A DNA stretch of 19,891 nucleotides from CAYWFF01 sp964458085 (GTDB lineage: Bacteria > Patescibacteriota > Microgenomatia > UBA8517), in contig CAYWFF010000017.1 in assembly GCA_964458085.1 (NCBI GenBank), forward strand, positions 1 to 19,891, written 5' to 3'. Shown here piece after piece: positions 15,605 through 19,891 of the stretch. Made by a program: the position numbers and the translations under genes. Every line of letters starts with the position of its first letter. Positions within the stretch are counted from its first letter, which is position 1. The notes under the pieces were generated by a model. The model was not told the origin of the DNA and did no database searches. It saw only the letters and a program-made list of their open reading frames with translations.

Positions 15605-16522
15605 TTATTTTAACTTGAGTATTCTTAGAGCATTTTCAACCTGCTCCTGATGTATTTCCAGTGCAGGTCCTATTTGAGCAGAGATAAAAGTCTTTTCTCG
15701 TTTTGTTAATTGCCATTCATCCGAAACAGGTTTCCAAACTAGTCCGCCTCTGCCCCCTTTATCTCTGCTTAGTGCACCTTGGATCCACTGGTCCGGTGGT
15801 TGATCGTATTTTATTAAATTTCCTGAAAAATAAGGGTCCACACCATTATCCCATTCAATCATGTGTTGAGAAAAAGGTATATCAAGTTTGGAGCATATAC
15901 GTTTAACCACAACTTCAGCACCAAAATCGCGAACAAATTCATGAACATATGGAACAACAGGGACACCCATGCTTCGTAAAATTGCAATTTTATCGGAAAC
16001 GAATCGAAGACTTTTGTTAAAAACATCAAATGGAAAATCTTCAATACTCCATTTCCACATTCTTCTCCAGGAAGCAATCGTATCCAAAGGATCTCTAAAA
16101 GTAGGTATAAACGATAGCATTGACAACGACAAACCGGAGTTTTCCAGTATTTTAAGGGCGTCAATCCACTCTGCAGGATTGTTTCTATCTGGACCAATAG
16201 TTTCTTTTATGAGATGAACACCAGCATCCAATTCAATTTCGTCTTTAAAAAATTTGAGAGGTGTTACTGTATCTACTCCTTGTGATGTCATAATGTTCCT
16301 TGCGATAGCTTTGAAAGGTTGAATATGTCGTGTGATGCCTCTTTCAATCGGGGATCTGCCGAGTGTTGTTGCCAGAGCACCTGTATTTGTTCTGTTGGTC
16401 AAACCGACAAAAATAACTTTTTCCACCAAAGGAGAGACCTTTGTTCTTCGCTTTAATTCGTTTTCAAGCTCAGAACGGGTTTTCTCAAAAACTTCATTAT
16501 TTGGTATGCTGTCTATTCTCAT
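15605..16522 (-). CDS. Sulfotransferase-like protein
   Basis: A 305-residue protein with the outline of a PAPS-dependent sulfotransferase. EKVIFVGLTNRTNTGAL (about residues 39-55) would be the 5'-phosphosulfate-binding loop, although it departs from the usual RSGST. FIPTFRDPLDTIASW (about 143-157) fits the 3'-phosphate motif, with Arg and a Ser eight residues further on. No signal peptide is seen. I chose the ATG at 16522; an in-frame TTG at 16549 would start 8 nt from the end of the tRNA. The next gene follows after 3 nt. The acceptor is unknown. Sulfotransferases of this kind often decorate glycans, but membership in a tyrosine-controlled operon makes other roles conceivable. Family level is moderately supported; exact function is not. 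Confidence 0.6.
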   Translation of the reverse strand: MRIDSIPNNEVFEKTRSELENELKRRTKVSPLVEKVIFVGLTNRTNTGALATTLGRSPIERGITRHIQPFKAIARNIMTSQGVDTVTPLKFFKDEIELDAGVHLIKETIGPDRNNPAEWIDALKILENSGLSLSMLSFIPTFRDPLDTIASWRRMWKWSIEDFPFDVFNKSLRFVSDKIAILRSMGVPVVPYVHEFVRDFGAEVVVKRICSKLDIPFSQHMIEWDNGVDPYFSGNLIKYDQPPDQWIQGALSRDKGGRGGLVWKPVSDEWQLTKREKTFISAQIGPALEIHQEQVENALRILKLK

Positions 16523-16556
16523 AATTTTTATGTTTAAAAATCCTGACAATCTTTTG

Positions 16557-16642
16557 TGTTGAAGGAAGGATTTGAACTTCCGTAGACTTTACAAGTCGCC
16601 TGATTTACAGTCAGGTGCATTTAACCTCTCTGCCACCTCAAC
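16557..16642 (-). tRNA. tRNA-Tyr (anticodon GUA)
   Basis: An 86-nt class II tRNA on the minus strand. The acceptor GTTGAGG pairs with CTTCAAC (one G-U), the D arm has AGAGGTTAA, and the anticodon stem CCTGA/TCAGG encloses CTGTAAA with GTA at 16608-16606. A long variable arm (GACT/AGTC) is typical of bacterial tRNA-Tyr. The discriminator is A73, and CCA is not encoded. The T arm has the TTCAAAT loop, but its stem has one G-U and one apparent A-C pair. It starts 15 nt after the T-box terminator and ends 34 nt before the next start codon. Confidence 0.95.
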
Positions 16643-16657
16643 TTTTCTAACTACAAC

Positions 16658-16703
16658 AAAAAGCCCTTGCAAATCCCTTTCGAAAAAAGGAACTTGCAAG
16701 GGC
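16658..16703 (-). terminator. Conditional intrinsic terminator of the T-box leader
   Basis: On the minus strand GCCCTTGCAA (16703-16694) pairs perfectly with TTGCAAGGGC (16672-16663), with more pairing inside the hairpin, and is followed by TTTTT (16662-16658). Its 5' arm is the same sequence used by the antiterminator, so only one structure can form at a time. Confidence 0.88.
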
Positions 16704-17008
16704 CATTATGAAAGCGCTTAGCTTACTCTAAGGCGATACCACCTTGCTTCACAAATAGTTTTCTGCCAAAAAAATACACCTTTCTCACGGTGTCGTCAAA
16801 CTATTTGTCTTATTAGTTCGAGTACTTGACGAAAATGCAGTGATACTCTAGCGCTGTTACGGGCGCTCCCGTTCCCGATTTTTTCGGAAAAGCTCCACAG
16901 TGTAATTCGTTTCCTTCTGTCCGACAGGTCTTGCACCAACCGCCTGCTCTCTGTTGTCACCCGAAGGTTACTACTATTGCTGCTTCACAGCCTTTATTTA
17001 TGTTAAAA
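16658..17008 (-). promoter_or_regulatory. Tyrosine T-box riboswitch leader
   Basis: This ~350-nt leader reads tRNA-Tyr charging. Stem I holds AGAGAG and GGTTGGTG distal-loop sequences, a stem CCTTC (16967-16963)/GAAGG (16917-16913), an AGTA element, and a specifier loop GAATTACAC with codon TAC at 16904-16902, followed by A as usual. Downstream are hairpins ACGGG/CCCGT and CAAATAGTTT/AAACTATTTG. The T-box is AAGCAAGGTGGTATCGCC (16749-16732). The antiterminator pairs GCAAGG (16747-16742) with CCTTGC (16701-16696) and GCC (16734-16732) with GGC (16704-16702), leaving a 7-nt bulge, TGGTATC. UGGU complements the ACCA end of tRNA-Tyr. The terminator uses the same 16694-16703 arm. UAC matches anticodon GUA of the adjacent tRNA gene. 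The 5' end is inferred from the promoter. Confidence 0.93.
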
Positions 17009-17014
17009 CAAGCA

Positions 17015-17044
17015 ATTATATAAATAACTGTATGACTATGTCAA
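17015..17044 (-). promoter_or_regulatory. Consensus sigma70 promoter of the T-box / tRNA-Tyr / tyrS operon
   Basis: On the minus strand a perfect TTGACA (17044-17039), an 18-nt spacer and a perfect TATAAT (17020-17015) predict a start near 17008. It is the strongest promoter in the window by consensus match. This fits control by attenuation: initiation is constitutive and regulation happens at the leader terminator. Confidence 0.85.
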
Positions 17045-17091
17045 TATATGTTGTTTTTCACACATGGGAACTTTGGTAAAATTTGATACAA

Positions 17092-17097
17092 TATAAT
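17092..17097 (+). promoter_or_regulatory. Consensus -10 box 6 nt before the PBP ATG
   Basis: TATAAT (17092-17097) is followed by six bases and then ATG at 17104, so the message should be leaderless. No good -35 lies at 16-18 nt. It diverges from the T-box promoter, with predicted starts about 96 nt apart. Confidence 0.6.
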
Positions 17098-17103
17098 CTG
17101 CCT

Positions 17104-19728
17104 ATGCCTCAGTGGAAAAACCGCCGTTTAAGAAAAAGAAGAATTAGTTTCTCTTCAAGAATTCCTGACAGTGTCAAAAGGAGCAGGGTTATGTTTGCTT
17201 TGGCAAAATATGGGTTTATAGGTGTATTGGTACTTTTCATCGGTTTTTTTATTGCAATTCCTATTTTAGCGGTAAATTTGCCGTCACCGGATAAAGTGGT
17301 TCGTAGGGAAGGGTTTGCTTCCAAAATTTATGATCGTAACGGTGTTGCATTATATGACATTTATAACGATGAGCGGAGAAATCCGATTTCACAAGAAGAT
17401 ATTCCTCAGGATCTGAAAGATGCAGTAATTGCAATTGAAGATAAAAACTTCTATTCCCACCAGGGATTTGATCCCTTGGGTCTTGTTAGAGGACTTTCCA
17501 GATATTTTACCCGAGGAAGAGCGCAGGGCGGTTCTACCTTAACTCAGCAATTGGTTAAAAACGTATTGCTTTCTTCAGAGCGCTCAGTTGTCCGGAAAAT
17601 AAAAGAATTTGTATTGGCGGTCCAAATTGAGAGGAAATACTCCAAAGACGAAATTCTGCAAATGTACTTAAACGAAGCTCCGTACGGTGGAACTCTATGG
17701 GGAGTGGGATCCGCGGCCGAAACTTACTTCGGCAAATCGGTTCGTGAACTCACTCTTTTGGAATCTGCAATTTTGGCAGGCCTTCCCCAAAGGCCTTCGG
17801 TTTATTCGCCTTATTCGTCTACCCCTGATGCCTATATAGATAGAACAAAACAGGTTCTGCGTAGGATGAGGGAAGACGGACATATTTCGGAAGATGAGGA
17901 AAAAGAAGCGGTTGAAAAATTAGAAAATGTAGAATTTCAGGATCAAAGTGCTACTTTCAAAGCACCTCATTTTGTCCAATACGTCCAAAAGCGTTTGGAA
18001 GACCGTTATGGAGAACGGGTTATCGAGCAGGGAGGGTTGAAAATTACAACCACACTTGATAGTGAACTTCAGGAAACAGCACAGACAATAGTTGCCGAAG
18101 AGATTGAAAAGGTGGAGCGCTTTAAAATTTCAAACGGCGCTGCTGTAATTCTGGATTCGAAAACGGGTGAAATTCTGGCTATGATAGGATCGAAAAATTT
18201 TAATGATCCTGATTATGACGGCCAATTTAATGTTGCTGCCGATGGCATAAGGCAGCCGGGATCATCAATAAAACCGATTACCTATGCAGCAGCTTTTAAA
18301 AAAGGTTACACCCCGTCAACTTTACTTATGGATGTTGCTACAGAATTTCCCGGCGGTGCCGGACAGCCTCCCTATAAACCGGTAAATTATGACGGAACTT
18401 ATAGAGGACCCGTGCAGGTGCGTTATGCTTTAGGTAATTCTCTAAATGTCCCGGCGGTAAAAATGCTTGCGATGGTTGGGGTGAAAGACATGCTTGAAAC
18501 CGCATACGATCTGGGTATAAATACTTTAGAACCCACAAAAGAAAATTTGGCAAGGTTTGGTCTGGCGGTTACACTCGGAGGCGGTGAGGTTAAATTAGTC
18601 GAACTGACTGATGCGTATGCTTCATTCATGAATGGAGGATTTAATGTAGAACCTGTTGCAATATTAAAAATTGAAGATTCTAACGGTAAATTGCTGGAAG
18701 AGTTTAAGCCAAAACAAGGCAGACGGGTATTGTCTCCTGAGCATGCATTTTTAGTTGCCGATATTTTGTCTGACAATGAAGCACGGAAAGATACGTTTGG
18801 TCTAAATTCCCAACTGGTTATCCCCGGAAGGCAGGTTGCTGTTAAAACAGGAACTACAAATGAGAGAAAGGATAACTGGACAATCGGAGGAAATCCTCAG
18901 GTGACAGTGGGAGTCTGGGTGGGTAATAATGACAACACTTCCATGACTCAGGTTGCCTCAGGTGTGACCGGCGCCTCTCCTATCTGGCGGCGGGTTATAA
19001 TGGCTGCTTTGGACGGTAAACCTAATGTTTCGTTTGAAACGCCCGGCGGAATTGTAACTTCAGCCGTTGACACTATTTCAGGGTATGCAGCACACGATGG
19101 GTTCCCGTCAAGAATTGAGAAGTTTGTTTCAGGTACAGTTCCGGGAGATGATCCGGTTCATAAAAAATTAAAGATTTGTAAAAATGACGGCAAGCTGGCA
19201 ACTCCTTCAGATATTGCAGGAGGTAATTTTGACGAAAAGGAGTTCGTCATTTTTAAAGAAGAAGACCCTACAGCAGCAGCCGGAGGTCCGAACAAATGGC
19301 AGGAAGCAATAAATGCCTGGGTGGCTGCACAAAACAATCCTTTATATATTTCCCCTACTGAATATTGCGGAACTTCAAATCCCCTTAATATTGATTTTGT
19401 CACACCGCACGACAGGGATTCTAATTTACCCAATAAATTTATGGTGGAATTTAGAGGTAGTTCAACTTCTGATATCAAAGAAATGAGGCTTGAAGCCGAC
19501 GGCCAAAAAGTGCGTACGTTTTCTTCGCAGCCTTACAAACATGAAATAGAGCTGTCAAACGGCGTTCATGAGCTTCGGGTAGTCGGAAAAGACGCAGATG
19601 GACATGAATCTGATCGGAAAATTACGATAGGAGTCAACACTTCGTGGGATGCAAATCAGGCAACTCCGACGCCAAGCCCAACCCCAACCCCTACACCGAC
19701 TACGGTTTTACCTACAATTGAATTGTAG
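17104..19728 (+). CDS. Class A penicillin-binding protein (bifunctional peptidoglycan synthase, PBP1A family)
   Basis: An 874-residue membrane enzyme that polymerises and cross-links peptidoglycan. A basic cytoplasmic N-terminus (NRRLRKRR) precedes one transmembrane helix at about residues 33-57. The GT51 glycosyltransferase domain has IEDKNFYSHQGFD with catalytic Glu112 and GGSTLTQQ at 142-149. The transpeptidase has SSIK (nucleophile Ser387), SLN (446-448) and KTGT (581-584). After it come about 220 residues, including a likely Ig-like beta domain (HEIELSNGVHELRVVGKDADG) and a Pro/Thr-rich tail (TPTPSPTPTPTPTT). I chose the ATG at 17104 because the in-frame TTG at 17083 lies upstream of the predicted transcription start. 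It stands alone, divergent from the T-box operon. Confidence 0.95.
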   Translation: MPQWKNRRLRKRRISFSSRIPDSVKRSRVMFALAKYGFIGVLVLFIGFFIAIPILAVNLPSPDKVVRREGFASKIYDRNGVALYDIYNDERRNPISQEDIPQDLKDAVIAIEDKNFYSHQGFDPLGLVRGLSRYFTRGRAQGGSTLTQQLVKNVLLSSERSVVRKIKEFVLAVQIERKYSKDEILQMYLNEAPYGGTLWGVGSAAETYFGKSVRELTLLESAILAGLPQRPSVYSPYSSTPDAYIDRTKQVLRRMREDGHISEDEEKEAVEKLENVEFQDQSATFKAPHFVQYVQKRLEDRYGERVIEQGGLKITTTLDSELQETAQTIVAEEIEKVERFKISNGAAVILDSKTGEILAMIGSKNFNDPDYDGQFNVAADGIRQPGSSIKPITYAAAFKKGYTPSTLLMDVATEFPGGAGQPPYKPVNYDGTYRGPVQVRYALGNSLNVPAVKMLAMVGVKDMLETAYDLGINTLEPTKENLARFGLAVTLGGGEVKLVELTDAYASFMNGGFNVEPVAILKIEDSNGKLLEEFKPKQGRRVLSPEHAFLVADILSDNEARKDTFGLNSQLVIPGRQVAVKTGTTNERKDNWTIGGNPQVTVGVWVGNNDNTSMTQVASGVTGASPIWRRVIMAALDGKPNVSFETPGGIVTSAVDTISGYAAHDGFPSRIEKFVSGTVPGDDPVHKKLKICKNDGKLATPSDIAGGNFDEKEFVIFKEEDPTAAAGGPNKWQEAINAWVAAQNNPLYISPTEYCGTSNPLNIDFVTPHDRDSNLPNKFMVEFRGSSTSDIKEMRLEADGQKVRTFSSQPYKHEIELSNGVHELRVVGKDADGHESDRKITIGVNTSWDANQATPTPSPTPTPTPTTVLPTIEL

Positions 19729-19790
19729 GAATTACAAATTTCAAATTGCAATCGATATTGATCAAGAAAGTTAATTTAAGAAGCTTCAAA

Positions 19791-19891
19791 CTTTGCCTCC
19801 GTGAAAGTTGTTGGGCGTTTAGGTCAGGCGACCCAGTCCCCCATCAAATGAGGTTTCGGAAAGAAGCTGCTCGAAGTCTTTTGTGTTTTTC
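19791..19891 (+). ncRNA. ffs: Possible SRP RNA (4.5S/6S-type), 3' end outside the window
   Basis: The segment AGGTTTCGGAAAGAAGCTG (19851-19869) closely resembles the Ffh-binding domain IV core of SRP RNA (AGGTCCGGAAGGAAGCAG in E. coli), with a GGAA-type loop and the AGG/AGC internal-loop strands. Two small hairpins upstream, AACTTT/AAAGTT (19789-19809) and GGTC/GACC (19822-19833), could belong to an Alu-like domain. Only ~20 nt remain after the core, so the 3' strand must continue past the edge. No ORF covers it. The match is by eye, so this stays tentative. Confidence 0.45.

Noticed and set aside
16523..16549. TTG start for the sulfotransferase-like gene
   Set aside because: It adds nine residues beginning almost at the tRNA 3' end; the ATG at 16522 leaves a plausible spacer and needs no rare start codon.
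16643..17010. RNase P RNA (rnpB) or another housekeeping RNA
   Set aside because: The segment is long and structured, but the RNase P signature (GAGGAAAGTCC type) is absent, while specifier loop, T-box bulge, antiterminator and terminator all fit a T-box leader.
1..19891. CRISPR arrays, insertion sequences, integrase or phage genes
   Set aside because: I found no regularly spaced repeats, transposase motifs, terminal inverted repeats or phage-type genes. Similarity between pilin genes is paralogy rather than a mobile repeat.

Overview
The window looks like part of a Candidate Phyla Radiation (Patescibacteria) genome, most likely of the Microgenomates type. I infer this from gene content and style rather than from any database comparison. 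It has an AT-rich, tightly packed gene order, almost no Shine-Dalgarno sequences, a large set of small pilin-like genes with an 'ARD' core, and a pilMNO set without visible outer-membrane pilP/pilQ.

Positions 1-8223 (+ strand) form a type IV pilus locus: two tandem paralogous pilins (the first cut by the window edge), the prepilin peptidase pilD, six further pilin or minor-pilin genes, a PilX-like gene, and the inner-membrane assembly genes pilM, pilN and pilO. Several genes overlap by 4 to 10 nt, so translation is probably coupled.

Positions 8303-12551 (- strand) hold housekeeping genes. In transcription order these are a 34-residue membrane microprotein, recG, rpmF (L32), nusB, an acyl-carrier-protein-like gene, rnc, rpsP (S16) and a KH-domain protein (khpA). 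Good sigma70-type promoters precede rpmF and rpsP, an extended -10 abuts recG, and a perfect -10 lies before the acyl carrier gene.

Positions 12613-17044 (- strand) hold the most striking element. A consensus promoter (TTGACA, 18 nt, TATAAT) drives a leader of about 350 nt with the hallmarks of a tyrosine T-box riboswitch: specifier UAC, a T-box bulge UGGU, and mutually exclusive antiterminator and terminator. The terminator is followed 15 nt later by a tRNA-Tyr(GUA) gene, then a sulfotransferase-like gene, a DUF3604 gene and tyrS (tyrosyl-tRNA synthetase), all closely spaced. The leader therefore appears to control both the tRNA it senses and the enzyme that charges it.

Positions 17092-19728 (+ strand) encode a class A penicillin-binding protein, transcribed divergently from the T-box operon. 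The last ~95 nt contain an RNA-like segment resembling SRP RNA domain IV; it probably runs off the window.

A recurring feature is a -10 hexamer exactly 6 nt before the ATG (pilD, the pilin at 2585, recG, the PBP gene), which predicts leaderless mRNAs.
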